From Shewanella profunda (GTDB taxonomy: Bacteria > Pseudomonadota > Gammaproteobacteria > Enterobacterales > Shewanellaceae): a stretch of DNA of 64,000 bases. Location of the stretch: the NCBI RefSeq assembly GCF_023283765.1, contig NZ_JAKILG010000011.1:1-64000 (forward strand), read 5' to 3'. Positions within the stretch are counted from its first letter, which is position 1. Each line of letters starts with the position of its first letter. Positions 27,512 to 36,662 of this stretch are shown one piece after another. The translations under genes were made by a program, and so were the position numbers. The notes under the pieces were generated by a model. That model was not told where the DNA came from, made no database searches, and worked only from the letters and a program-made list of their open reading frames with translations.

Positions 27512-27612
27512 ATCATATGGCTTCTTTACTAAAGAGACTAAATGATTCTAAATGAAAACTATTATCAGTCAAGTATATTGGATCTTTTTGAGTACAAAAG
27601 CGTTTTTACTGA

Positions 27613-28122
27613 CTAAGCGGAATAGGGGGATAAATTTGCATCAATACAAGTGAGTAGTAAGCGTAAATCAAACTCGAGTTGATGATACTCGGGCTCCATA
27701 TGAGTACATAAATTATAGAACGCCTTATTATGATCTTTCTCTTTTAGATGTGCTAACTCATGGATAACAACCATGCGTAATAAAGGTTCAGGCACACGCT
27801 TTAGACGTGAAGATATGCGAATTTCGTTTTTCGCTTTAATTTTGTTACCTTGTATGCGTGCAACATAGGAATGCAAGCCAAGTGCATGATGGCTAATGTT
27901 AATTTTATCGTCAAAAATCACTTTTGATAATGGAGATGATTGACGTAGAAAGCTGTTTTTTATCTCTTGGGTATAGTCGTATAGGGCTTTATCACTACGA
28001 ATATCATGGATCTTAGGGTGACGACGCAGGAGTACATTTGCTAGGGTGCCAGCATCGAGTAACTGCTGTACTTGATACTGAATATCAGGACTATAACCGC
28101 TGAGGTATTTTAATAATTGCAT
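27613..28122 (-). CDS. YgjP-like (DUF45/M48-type) metallopeptidase
   Basis: About 169 residues. The zinc motif HELAHLKEKDHNKAFYNL (H-E-x-x-H plus a downstream H) is the hallmark of YgjP/DUF45-type putative metal-dependent hydrolases. I take ATG at 28122 (MQLLKYLSGY) because the longer frame overlaps the DUF3010 gene and adds unrelated residues. It is transcribed after the DUF3010 gene with a 43-base gap. Substrate unknown; cytoplasmic by lack of a signal. Confidence 0.82.
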   Translation of the reverse strand: MQLLKYLSGYSPDIQYQVQQLLDAGTLANVLLRRHPKIHDIRSDKALYDYTQEIKNSFLRQSSPLSKVIFDDKINISHHALGLHSYVARIQGNKIKAKNEIRISSRLKRVPEPLLRMVVIHELAHLKEKDHNKAFYNLCTHMEPEYHQLEFDLRLLLTCIDANLSPYSA

Positions 28123-28165
28123 AAGTTTCAAGGCCCCGAGAAGCCACTCGGAGCCTAAATCGTAA

Positions 28166-28603
28166 TTACACTTTACCGAAAATATGGCGATTTTGCTGGG
28201 CGTAAGCGGCTTCAAAAGCAGCTTGTTGTACCCGTTTGAGATCTAAACTGTCAAAATCCACTTGGGGAGGATTGCGTTTATTTTGCTCTTTAATGGTCAC
28301 TGGTGATAACAAATTGACGGGAATCTCGCCTAATTGGATGGCCGCCTCTAATTTAAAGCTAGTGGCAGAGCCAGCCAATTTGCCCTTTTGTTCACGTTCG
28401 ATGATAACAACTTCATCGACTTTATAGTCCTGCATTAGTTTATGAAAAGCAAAATGAAAGTCACGAATGGCTTCAGTGGTTGCTGATTCTGAAACACTGA
28501 ACGATACCTTACGGCATTCAGGCACATTAAAAGTTTCACCTTCATAGCTCAATAAACTGATGATGGCCTCGCCACCTTTTAATTCAACACCACAAACTCT
28601 CAT
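28166..28603 (-). CDS. DUF3010-family protein
   Basis: 145 residues matching DUF3010: it begins MRVCGVELKGGEAIISLL, has a central EVVIIEREQKGKLAGSATSFKLE-like part, and IPVNLLSPVTIKEQNKRNPP. The fold looks like an RNase H/RuvC-type domain (strand G-V-E-L-K-G and acidic positions), but catalytic residues were not confirmed. The family is common in Shewanella, Vibrio and Pseudomonas, without known function. Probably co-transcribed with the YgjP-like gene. Confidence 0.75.
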   Translation of the reverse strand: MRVCGVELKGGEAIISLLSYEGETFNVPECRKVSFSVSESATTEAIRDFHFAFHKLMQDYKVDEVVIIEREQKGKLAGSATSFKLEAAIQLGEIPVNLLSPVTIKEQNKRNPPQVDFDSLDLKRVQQAAFEAAYAQQNRHIFGKV

Positions 28604-28740
28604 GTTACACCTTCAAATATCAATAATAGCGCTATTGTAGCTGGAATCTGGATCAATGAGCGAATGACATTAGCTCATTGATGGTTCAAGTTGATAGTAT
28701 TGAGCCTAAATACGTAAACACTATCAATTTCAATTTAAAA

Positions 28741-30090
28741 TTAAACTTCTTCAGTATCATTATCTTGTAATAAAGGGGCAGCAGGCTTTTTACGCATTGG
28801 GGCATCGCCGATATCCACACCTGTTATAAAACGTTTGTCCCTAGACGGTGCGGCTTTAACCGCTTTTGTTTTGACTTTTCCTGCCGCAGGACCGACTTTT
28901 GCAATGCGTTTTGTTGGTGTCTGCTTGGACTTCTCTTTTAAACCACTGAATTTTGCTTCTAAACCAGCAATGACACTGATTTCAAATGTTTTTCTGAGGA
29001 AAATTTGGACTTTCTTGAAGTTATCCCAATCTTTGGGTCCAACTAGGGATATAGCGTCACCTTTAGCGCCAGCTCGGCCAGTTCGGCCAATACGGTGCAC
29101 GTATTCTTCGGCAAATTTTGGCATGTCGAAGTTAATCACTAATGACACATTGAGTAAATCAAGACCGCGTGATGCTACATCGGTAGTGACGAGGATTTGC
29201 TGTTGACCGCGGGCGAATTGATCCATGATTTGGTTACGTGCAGCTTGCTTTAACTCTCCGCTAAGTGCTGCAGTAGCAAATCCTTGCGTCGATAATTTTG
29301 CCGCGAGTCGCTCGGTATCGGGGCGGGTTGCAGTAAAAATAATCACTTGCTTATGGGTTTCATCTTGAAGTAAGCGAGTCAGCAGGGCTTCTTTATGATC
29401 TAAATGATCGCAAAGGAAAATACGTTGGTGAATATCATGGTGCTCACTATGGGCTGCACCAATCGCAACATGTGCCGGATTCTTTAATAGTGTTGCTGCA
29501 ATATCATTGATTTCACTGTGATCTAAGGTTGCAGAGAACATCAAGGTTTGGCGACGTTTATGATCTGCGGCATCATTGATTGCTTTAAGCTGTGGAGCAA
29601 AGCCTAAGTCCAGCATACGGTCAGCCTCATCAAGGATTAATAGCTCTAATCCATTGAGGAACAAATGTTTTTGCTCTAAATGATCTGTAATACGCCCTGG
29701 CGTAGCGACGATAAAATGGGGCTCTTTCGCCAATGCTTTAGCCTGGTCATTAAAATTTTCACCCCCTAGTACGCTAATCGCTTTGTATTGGGTATTTGCC
29801 ACGAGTAAGCGAAGCTGGCTATAAACTTGATGTGCTAATTCTCGTGTCGGTAATAAAATCAATACCCTAGGATCGCGTTTACTGAGTGAGCGGGTGGATA
29901 TGACTCTTTGCAATGCAGGCAGCAAAAAGGCTAAGGTTTTACCCGAGCCCGTTTTTGATGACGCCATTAAATCTTTACCTGCCAATGCGATAGGCAGTGC
30001 TTGTTCCTGGATGGCGGTAGGGGCTGTGATCCCCATATGCTTTAAGCTTTGTAACAGACGCTGGTCCAGAGAAAAATCGGTAAATTGCAA
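28741..30090 (-). CDS. DEAD-box RNA helicase
   Basis: 449 residues with all helicase motifs in order: Q motif (FTDFSLDQRLLQSL...TAIQEQALP), motif I ASSKTGSGKT, PTRELA, TPGR, motif II DEAD, SAT, then in the second RecA domain TDVASRGLD and HRIGRTGRAG. The C-terminal tail is basic (about 375-449, Lys-rich), giving general RNA binding. It is close to the SrmB/RhlE group, which helps ribosome assembly and mRNA remodelling. Motif I reads ASSKTGSGKT rather than the usual AQTGTGKT. Single gene, divergent from the patatin gene at 30335. Confidence 0.93.
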   Translation of the reverse strand: MQFTDFSLDQRLLQSLKHMGITAPTAIQEQALPIALAGKDLMASSKTGSGKTLAFLLPALQRVISTRSLSKRDPRVLILLPTRELAHQVYSQLRLLVANTQYKAISVLGGENFNDQAKALAKEPHFIVATPGRITDHLEQKHLFLNGLELLILDEADRMLDLGFAPQLKAINDAADHKRRQTLMFSATLDHSEINDIAATLLKNPAHVAIGAAHSEHHDIHQRIFLCDHLDHKEALLTRLLQDETHKQVIIFTATRPDTERLAAKLSTQGFATAALSGELKQAARNQIMDQFARGQQQILVTTDVASRGLDLLNVSLVINFDMPKFAEEYVHRIGRTGRAGAKGDAISLVGPKDWDNFKKVQIFLRKTFEISVIAGLEAKFSGLKEKSKQTPTKRIAKVGPAAGKVKTKAVKAAPSRDKRFITGVDIGDAPMRKKPAAPLLQDNDTEEV

Positions 30091-30334
30091 AGGTATATCC
30101 CCAAAATCTTAGTAAGGGCAGATTATAGCCTTAAAGGGCTGTTCTCAGCTATCCACATTGATAATAATCTCGGTTTAGTGCCCTTTTTGTGAAAACGGAG
30201 TGGGCTAGTTTCATTCCATTGCATTTATTTACATTGACGTTACAACTACTTGATATGTGTATTTCACCATTGACAGTGGAAGTGGTGGGAACTTAGGTTA
30301 TTCTGTGTCTAAGTGAGTAAAGGGGAAGCATTTT

Positions 30335-31297
30335 ATGGTTAAGGGAACGTCACCCACTATTGGCATTGCCTTAGGTAGTGGAGCGGCAAAAGGGTGGGCA
30401 CATATTGGTGTGTTAAATGGATTAGCCGCTATGGGGGTTAAGCCTGATAAAGTTGCAGGCTGTTCCATAGGGGCTTTAGTTGGCGCAGCATACGCCCATG
30501 ACCATTTACCCGAACTTGAAGAGTGGGTGCGAAGTTTTTCCAGTTGGGATGTGCTGGCATTGATGGATATTCGCTGGGGAAAGGGTGGTTTGATTGGTGG
30601 TGATAAAATCTTTGACGTACTGCAATCCCGTGTTGGTGATGTGAAAATTGAGGAGCTTAATCGCCCCTTTGCTGCGGTGGCAACGGATTTATATTCAGGG
30701 CAAGAGATTTGGTTTCGCCATGGTGATTTGCGCCAAGCCGTTAGGGCCTCTTGTTCTATGCCAGGCATTTTGGCCCCAGTTCGGCAAGGTGAACGCTGGT
30801 TAGTCGATGGTGCTGTAGTTAATCCTGTTCCCGTTTCCGTCAGCCGTGCTATGGGAGTCGATATAGTGATTGCCGTTGATTTAAATGGATATCATCCGGG
30901 ACGATTGCAGGTCTTGCCCGTTAATATGACAAGCCATAAGGTGGCTCAAGGGGAAATGGATTTGCCTGCTCGGCACGATACTCGGTTTATGGACTTATTT
31001 GCCCGTGGCAGGGAATATGTGAGTAGTTTGACGGATAAATTTTCCCTTGGAACTAAGTCTAATCCGGGCATGATTGCTGTGATGTCGCAGTCGATGGGTA
31101 TTTTAGAGCAAAGGCATAAACGGTCGCGTTTAATGGGAGATCCACCCGATATTTGTATCGTACCCGAAGTGGCTGAGATTGGAACAATGGAGTTTCATCG
31201 TGCTGGTGAGGCGATTGCCGCTGGTGAAGCCGCTGTAGCGAAAGTGGCTCATTTGATTGAAGCCGCATTATGGAAGGGTAACGATAATAGAAAATGA
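30335..31297 (+). CDS. rssA: Patatin-like phospholipase, RssA family
   Basis: 320 residues. The nucleotide-loop-like GIALGSGAAKGWAHIGVL, the nucleophile elbow GCSIGALVGA (Ser in G-x-S-x-G) and the DGAVVNPVPV motif with the catalytic Asp show a patatin serine-Asp dyad. The length and order fit RssA-type proteins (about 300 residues); RssA is named from its place next to rssB in E. coli and has no settled substrate. No signal or membrane span is seen. Gene spacing to the next gene is 87 bases. Confidence 0.85.
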   Translation: MVKGTSPTIGIALGSGAAKGWAHIGVLNGLAAMGVKPDKVAGCSIGALVGAAYAHDHLPELEEWVRSFSSWDVLALMDIRWGKGGLIGGDKIFDVLQSRVGDVKIEELNRPFAAVATDLYSGQEIWFRHGDLRQAVRASCSMPGILAPVRQGERWLVDGAVVNPVPVSVSRAMGVDIVIAVDLNGYHPGRLQVLPVNMTSHKVAQGEMDLPARHDTRFMDLFARGREYVSSLTDKFSLGTKSNPGMIAVMSQSMGILEQRHKRSRLMGDPPDICIVPEVAEIGTMEFHRAGEAIAAGEAAVAKVAHLIEAALWKGNDNRK

Positions 31298-31384
31298 TTC
31301 ATTGATAGATAATTTTACAACTTATTTGTTTGGCCTATTTTTTGCTTAAACTGTAAATCAGTTATCGGCGCCGAAGTTTTGACA

Positions 31385-32080
31385 ATGAATTCAATTTTAA
31401 ACTCTCTGAACCTAAATCGTAGCAGTGCTAGCGTCATCGATGCTTATGGCGTAAATAGCCAAAAGGCAAGCACGACAAAAACGGACACTAGTACTGAAAC
31501 GACACAAACCCAAGCGAGTGCCACTAAAACAGATCCGGCAAGTTCCGATGATATTGCCTTATCTCCACGAGCACTACGGGCTCAAAAAATTCAGGCGATG
31601 TCGAAGGATTTTTTTGCCGACGGAAAATTCAGCGTTGCTGATATTCCTGCATTAGTTTCTCGATTACAACAGGACGGTATTTTATCTGATTCGCAGCTTG
31701 AACGTTTATCTCAAAATGGTATTACCGTGCCGAGTACGAGTACGAGTACGCCAAGCAAACAATCACTGCAGGACTTTTTGGATGATGAATTAAAAACACT
31801 TGCCAAAAACTCACCTGACAGCCCACTTATAAACACCTTAGTCGATGCAAAAAGTGTGTTATCCAATATGGACGATGCTCAGTCGCCAGTATTGGCACAA
31901 AAAGCAGCTAAGGTATTTGGGCAATTAACAGAGTATTTAAACTCTGAACCCCCTATGACGGACAAGCAAAAACAACAGTGGCAAGGACTCAAATCGACAA
32001 TGCAAGTGGCTTCATCACTTGGAGCTCAGCAATCCGCATCTGGTCAATTAAGTAGTTACTTAGCATTGGCAAAACGTTAA
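31385..32080 (+). CDS. Hypothetical Ser/Thr-rich protein
   Basis: About 231 residues, family not recognised. The N-terminal 65 residues are a low-complexity Ser/Thr/Ala/Gln linker after a short hydrophobic start, then D-I-A-L-S-P-R-A-L-R-A. A helical middle part follows (FSVADIPALVSRLQQDGILS) and a TST repeat near residue 118 (three GAGTAC-like units at DNA level). No signal peptide or membrane span is seen. The layout resembles the FlxA-like protein at 37674. ATG 31385 chosen; an in-frame TTG lies at 31379. Confidence 0.6.
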   Translation: MNSILNSLNLNRSSASVIDAYGVNSQKASTTKTDTSTETTQTQASATKTDPASSDDIALSPRALRAQKIQAMSKDFFADGKFSVADIPALVSRLQQDGILSDSQLERLSQNGITVPSTSTSTPSKQSLQDFLDDELKTLAKNSPDSPLINTLVDAKSVLSNMDDAQSPVLAQKAAKVFGQLTEYLNSEPPMTDKQKQQWQGLKSTMQVASSLGAQQSASGQLSSYLALAKR

Positions 32081-32316
32081 TTTACAAAGTAAATAACGTT
32101 TAGCTGAATCGTAAATGTTATCAACTTAAGTGCAATAATAGCTTGCCAGATAACCGCTTCAGGCTGCATTTGGCTGGTGTTTCTGCTGGTTTATTGCCCG
32201 TTTATATAGAATAACTGCACCACATGGGCTTTGCCTTATATCAATCGTATTGACGATACAGACACAGTTAATGTGAACACAGCCAATGTGATTGGTATTA
32301 CATAAAAGAGCGCCAA

Positions 32317-32348
32317 ATCGCTGCAAAAACTCAAACGTCAACAAGCGC
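32317..32348. repeat. Dispersed intergenic repeat, copy A
   Basis: The segment has ATCGCTGCAAAAA, then CAAACGTCAACAAGC. The same blocks, slightly changed, occur at 56906-56943; the AAACGTCAACA part also lies at 58703-58713. Confidence 0.5.
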
Positions 32349-32465
32349 TTGTTATGGCTTTTTTCCGGCTACTAGCTCGCTTTATTAGTTAGGTCAAGGT
32401 GCGATTCTCAGATCATTGGGCTTTGCTACAGTTCCTATTTGTTCTTTTCTTCTATCCTAAAAACT

Positions 32466-32479
32466 ATGATCTGGATCAT
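32466..32479. promoter_or_regulatory. FNR/EtrA-like site upstream of nrdD
   Basis: ATGATCTGGATCAT is symmetric and fits TTGAT-N4-ATCAA except for the outer base of each arm. An oxygen-responsive activator would suit the anaerobic reductase downstream. It may also act through CRP. Confidence 0.5.
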
Positions 32480-32507
32480 GGAAGTTTTAGCATCAATACC
32501 GCCTAAT

Positions 32508-32523
32508 ACTCTATATATTGTGC
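32508..32523. promoter_or_regulatory. NrdR box 1
   Basis: ACTCTATATATTGTGC fits the NrdR box (acaCwATATATwGtgt-like). Its centre is 31 bp from that of box 2, the standard three-turn spacing. Confidence 0.8.
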
Positions 32524-32538
32524 CTATCAATTATTTAA

Positions 32539-32554
32539 TCACTATATATAGTGT
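32539..32554. promoter_or_regulatory. NrdR box 2
   Basis: TCACTATATATAGTGT, with a fully symmetric ACTATATATAGT core, fits the NrdR box. NrdR represses ribonucleotide reductase genes when dATP is plentiful. It lies about 33 bases before the nrdD ATG. Confidence 0.88.
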
Positions 32555-32586
32555 TAATTTTAATCGGGATGGAGAGGAACTGAACA

Positions 32587-34704
32587 ATGCCAGTCGTGAT
32601 CAAGCGTGATGGTTGCCGCACACCTTTTGATGAAACAAGGATAAGAGATGCAGTTATGGCCGCTGCAAACTCTGTTGGGATAGAGGATGCAGACTATGCC
32701 GCGACGGTGGCCGCTTGTGTCAGTCAACGTGTTGCATCTTTAGCCGAAGTCGATATTCATCATTTGCAAGATGCCGTTGAAAACTTGTTGATGGAAGGTC
32801 CTTATAAGTCATTGGCACGGGTGTATATTGAATATCGCCATGACAGAGATATTTGCCGCGAAGCGACCAGTAAATTGAATTTAGAAATCCGTGGTCTGGT
32901 CGAGCAGAGCAATGCGGCACTCTTGAATGAAAATGCCAATAAAGACTCAAAAGTCATCCCGACTCAACGGGATTTGCTGGCTGGCATAGTGGCAAAACAT
33001 TACGCCAAGAGTCATATTTTGCCAAAAGACGTGGTGGCCGCCCATGAAGCGGGTGAGATCCATTACCACGATTTAGACTATTCGCCATTCTTCCCGATGT
33101 TTAACTGCATGCTAATTGATTTAGCAGGGATGTTGACCCATGGCTTTAAAATGGGCAATGCCGAGATTGAAACGCCAAAGTCAATTTCTACTGCAACCGC
33201 AGTGACTGCGCAAATCATCGCCCAAGTTGCGAGTCATATTTATGGCGGCACGACCATCAATCGCATTGACGAAGTCTTGGCACCTTTTGTGGCCAAAAGT
33301 TATGACAAACACTACCAAGTTGCGCTGAATTGGCAGATTAAAGATGCCAAAGCTTTTGCCACGGCTCAAACTGAAAAAGAATGTCACGATGCTTTTCAGT
33401 CCCTTGAATATGAAGTGAATACTTTGCACACTGCCAATGGACAAACGCCATTCGTCACCTTTGGCTTTGGCTTAGGCACTTCGTGGGAATCACGTCTAAT
33501 TCAGCAATCTATGCTCAAAGTTCGTATGGCTGGTCTAGGTAAAAACCGTAAAACAGCCGTATTCCCTAAACTTGTGTTTGCCATTCGTGATGGTATTAAC
33601 CACAAGGCAGGGGACTGCAATTACGATGTAAAACAAATGGCGCTCAAGTGTGCGACGATGCGGATGTATCCCGATATTCTCAACTATGAACAGGTTGAAA
33701 AGGTGACAGGATCATTTAAAACCCCAATGGGTTGCCGCAGCTTTTTGGGTACTTATAAGGAAAATGGCGAGTTGATCCATGAAGGCCGAAATAACCTCGG
33801 AGTTGTGAGCCTAAACTTGCCACGTATCGCCTTAGAATCCAATGGTAATGAAGCCGAGTTTTACCGTATTTTAGATGAACGCCTATTACTTGCCCGCAGA
33901 GCATTAGATACTCGTATCGAACGCTTAAATGGCGTGAAAGCTCGAGTGGCACCGATTCTTTATATGGAAGGTGCTTGCGGTGTACGTTTGCGCGCCGATG
34001 ACGATATTGCGCAGATTTTCAAAAATGGTCGAGCGTCGATTTCATTAGGTTATATTGGCCTGCATGAAACCATGAATGCGCTCTATGGTACTAAGTCCCA
34101 CGTGTTTGACAGTGCTGAGCTGCGGGAAAAGGCGATTAAGATTGTCGCCTATCTCAAGGCTGCGACCGATGCTTGGAAAGCCGAAACAGGCTATGGCTTT
34201 AGTCTATATAGCACACCCAGTGAGAGTCTGTGTAGCCGCTTCTGTAAACTGGATGCGAAGCAGTATGGTGTTGTTGCAGGAGTTACAGATAAAGGCTATT
34301 ACACTAATAGTTTCCACTTAGATGTTGAAAAGCAAGTCAATCCCTACGACAAAATTGATTTTGAACAGCCCTATCCGGAAATCGCCAGTGGTGGATTTAT
34401 TTGCTACGGCGAATATCCCAATATGCAACACAACCTCGAAGCATTAGAAAATGTCTGGGATTACAGTTATAGCCGCATACCTTACTACGGAACTAATACG
34501 CCTATTGATGAATGCTATGACTGTGGTTTTACAGGTGAGTTTAGCTGCACGAGTAAAGGTTTTACTTGCCCTAAATGTGGTAACCATGAGCCGAGCCGAG
34601 TGTCGGTAACCCGCCGTGTTTGTGGTTATTTAGGTAGCCCAGATGCTAGGCCATTCAACCACGGTAAGCAGGAAGAAGTAAAACGTAGGATCAAACACTT
34701 GTAA
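32587..34704 (+). CDS. nrdD: Anaerobic (class III) ribonucleoside-triphosphate reductase NrdD
   Basis: 705 residues, the usual length. An N-terminal ATP-cone (about 1-90, beginning MPVVIKRDGCRTPFDETRIR), a long catalytic barrel, a zinc site near the end (CYDCGFTG then CPKCG) and the glycyl-radical motif RVCGYLG with Gly680. It makes dNTPs from NTPs without oxygen. The radical is put on by NrdG, encoded 114 bases downstream. Two NrdR boxes and an FNR-like site lie upstream. Confidence 0.97.
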   Translation: MPVVIKRDGCRTPFDETRIRDAVMAAANSVGIEDADYAATVAACVSQRVASLAEVDIHHLQDAVENLLMEGPYKSLARVYIEYRHDRDICREATSKLNLEIRGLVEQSNAALLNENANKDSKVIPTQRDLLAGIVAKHYAKSHILPKDVVAAHEAGEIHYHDLDYSPFFPMFNCMLIDLAGMLTHGFKMGNAEIETPKSISTATAVTAQIIAQVASHIYGGTTINRIDEVLAPFVAKSYDKHYQVALNWQIKDAKAFATAQTEKECHDAFQSLEYEVNTLHTANGQTPFVTFGFGLGTSWESRLIQQSMLKVRMAGLGKNRKTAVFPKLVFAIRDGINHKAGDCNYDVKQMALKCATMRMYPDILNYEQVEKVTGSFKTPMGCRSFLGTYKENGELIHEGRNNLGVVSLNLPRIALESNGNEAEFYRILDERLLLARRALDTRIERLNGVKARVAPILYMEGACGVRLRADDDIAQIFKNGRASISLGYIGLHETMNALYGTKSHVFDSAELREKAIKIVAYLKAATDAWKAETGYGFSLYSTPSESLCSRFCKLDAKQYGVVAGVTDKGYYTNSFHLDVEKQVNPYDKIDFEQPYPEIASGGFICYGEYPNMQHNLEALENVWDYSYSRIPYYGTNTPIDECYDCGFTGEFSCTSKGFTCPKCGNHEPSRVSVTRRVCGYLGSPDARPFNHGKQEEVKRRIKHL

Positions 34705-34740
34705 CAGTTTTGAATAATGCTTCTGTTAAACTGACCTTGA

Positions 34741-34769
34741 GGCGCAGCACGAGAATTCTCTGCTGCGCC
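34741..34769 (+). other. Intercistronic hairpin between nrdD and nrdG
   Basis: GGCGCAGCA and TGCTGCGCC make a 9-bp GC-rich stem with an 11-base loop. No T-run follows, so it is not a plain terminator; it could protect the nrdD mRNA end or lower nrdG expression. Confidence 0.6.
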
Positions 34770-34818
34770 GTGTATTTAACCTAAATCGGCTCAAGGTGTT
34801 GAACCTAGGACTGAGTTC

Positions 34819-35280
34819 ATGAATTATCACCAATATTATCCCATCGATGTGGTTAATGGCCCGGGAACCCGGGCAACCTTGTTTGTTTCGGGCTGTGAGC
34901 ACCAGTGCCGTGGTTGCTATAATCAAAGTACTTGGGATGTACGATCTGGCCATCCTTTTGATAAAGCAATGGAAGACCGGATTATTGCTGATCTTAACGA
35001 TAAGCGTATCGTTCGCCGCGGCTTATCTCTCTCTGGGGGCGATCCTTTATTACCCGCCAATCTGGAGGTGGTTTTAGCCTTAGTTAAACGGGTAAAGGTT
35101 GAATGTCCGACTAAAGATATTTGGCTATGGACGGGTTATGTACTCGATGAACTGTCTGAACAGCAAAGGGCTGTGCTTGCTTATTTAGATGTGTTGGTAG
35201 ATGGAAAATTTGAACAAAGTTTAGCGGATCCCAGTTTACAGTTTCGTGGTAGCAGTAATCAGATCATACGTTTGTTATAA
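34819..35280 (+). CDS. nrdG: NrdG, activating enzyme of the anaerobic ribonucleotide reductase
   Basis: 153 residues, a radical-SAM protein with the [4Fe-4S] motif C-x3-C-x2-C (Cys26, Cys30, Cys33 in SGCEHQCRGC) and the SAM-binding SLSGGDPLLP. It uses S-adenosylmethionine to make the glycyl radical on NrdD. It follows nrdD after 114 bases with a hairpin in the gap, and is probably on the same mRNA. ATG 34819. Confidence 0.96.
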   Translation: MNYHQYYPIDVVNGPGTRATLFVSGCEHQCRGCYNQSTWDVRSGHPFDKAMEDRIIADLNDKRIVRRGLSLSGGDPLLPANLEVVLALVKRVKVECPTKDIWLWTGYVLDELSEQQRAVLAYLDVLVDGKFEQSLADPSLQFRGSSNQIIRLL

Positions 35281-35394
35281 AAGCGGTAACGAGGATCTGC
35301 AACTTGCTGTTATAATCCCAAACCTTGACACAGATGCTAGCATAATTAGGCTAAGATTTTACTGTGGCTAACATAGGTAATTTAAGGTAACAGA

Positions 35395-35751
35395 ATGAAT
35401 TTAAAGCAAGAACTGCAGCAGCTTAACGATAAGCTTGATAAATTTCGTCGTAAACTTGCTGCGGCTGAACAACGAGGTGATGAGGCTGTTATTGCTCAGT
35501 TCAAACGCGAAATTGCTGCAGTCACTAAGCAAATTAGCAGTGTAAAAGGCCAACATACACGCTTATTGAATAAACAGGGTGATGATATTAAACATCTGCC
35601 TTTTCACCGAGCGTTGACTAAAGCTGAACAAGCTGACATGGGACAATTGAAAAAGTCCGTTAAAGGTCTGGTTGTGGTTCACCCAATGACGGCACTCGGC
35701 CGTGAGATGGGCTTAACCGAAGTGACGGGTTACGCACCTGCAAAGTTTTAA
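35395..35751 (+). CDS. YibL-like ribosome-associated protein (DUF2810)
   Basis: 118 residues. A basic coiled-coil N-terminus (NLKQELQQLNDKLDKFRRKL) is followed by a conserved part (FHRALTKAEQADMGQLKKSV, then VVVHPMTALGREMGL). This matches the YibL/DUF2810 family, which is found with ribosomes in E. coli. The precise role is unknown. Single gene. Confidence 0.8.
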   Translation: MNLKQELQQLNDKLDKFRRKLAAAEQRGDEAVIAQFKREIAAVTKQISSVKGQHTRLLNKQGDDIKHLPFHRALTKAEQADMGQLKKSVKGLVVVHPMTALGREMGLTEVTGYAPAKF

Positions 35752-36006
35752 GACTCTAAATAGTCAAATCTGGCAAGGTAAGTTGGGGAGTACAAGTATA
35801 GATTCGAGTGTCGATGTTATACTGGCTCCCTTGCTGCCAAGTGGGGCAATCGGAACTATTGAACTTGATTCAAGTTGTAGTTGATTAAATTGATTGCTCA
35901 AAACACTTAAGAATGGGGTGCTCGTTGCTTAAGAGCCTAATTTGGTTTTGTTTTTAGGGATGTTCCTTCGTCTCACGGAATGAGAGTTGTCGTTTAAGGT
36001 TATGTC

Positions 36007-36618
36007 ATGTCGATAAAATATGTCGCGACGTCAAAGTTACCCACTCCTTGGGGCGTGTTTGCTATGCATGGTTTTGAAGATACAGAAACAGGCAAAGAGC
36101 ATGTAGCACTCACCTTTGGAACGCTCAGTGCAGATGAGCCCGTTTTAGGTCGTATCCATTCAGAATGTTTGACCGGTGATGCGCTATTTAGCCTGCGTTG
36201 TGACTGTGGTTTTCAGCTACAAACTGCTATGCAAAATATTGCCGAAACAGGTAGCGGTTTTATTTTATATTTACGCCAAGAAGGCCGTGGAATTGGCTTA
36301 TTGAATAAGATCCGTGCCTATGAGTTACAAGATAAAGGTGCTAATACAGTTCAAGCGAACGAGCAATTAGGGTTTCCTGCAGATATGCGTAAGTACGATA
36401 TGATCAAACCAATGCTTGAACAGATTGGTGTGAAGCACGTACGCTTAATGACCAATAATCCGCGTAAAGTCAAAGCGATGATAGAGTTTGGTATCGAAGT
36501 GGTTGAGCGGGTTCCTCTGCAAGTGGGCAAAAACCGTTATAACGAAGCCTATTTAAAAACCAAATCCACAGAGCTTGGCCATATGATGTCTGAATATCAT
36601 TTTGTGGACAAAGATTAA
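36007..36618 (+). CDS. ribA: GTP cyclohydrolase II RibA
   Basis: 203 residues, the stand-alone bacterial length. Zinc ligands lie in [20 protein letters not shown] (three Cys) and the GTP-binding/catalytic loop in [13 protein letters not shown]. It converts GTP to the first riboflavin intermediate plus formate. ATG 36007. The 255-base gap upstream shows no riboswitch I could recognise. Confidence 0.96.
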   Translation: MSIKYVATSKLPTPWGVFAMHGFEDTETGKEHVALTFGTLSADEPVLGRIHSECLTGDALFSLRCDCGFQLQTAMQNIAETGSGFILYLRQEGRGIGLLNKIRAYELQDKGANTVQANEQLGFPADMRKYDMIKPMLEQIGVKHVRLMTNNPRKVKAMIEFGIEVVERVPLQVGKNRYNEAYLKTKSTELGHMMSEYHFVDKD

Positions 36619-36662
36619 TTGCTCTGGGCTAATACCGCCAAAGTCACATAAACTAGGACGGT

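Larger units (their letters stand above)
32081..32586. promoter_or_regulatory. Control region of the nrdDG genes
   Basis: A 506-base gap. It holds a dispersed repeat copy (32317-32348), an FNR-like dyad (32466-32479) and two NrdR boxes (32508-32523 and 32539-32554). No coding frame is credible. The first 200 bases may be the remains of a repeat element. Confidence 0.75.

Noticed and set aside
35752..36006. Possible FMN riboswitch before ribA
   Set aside because: I could not find the conserved RFN-element blocks in this gap.
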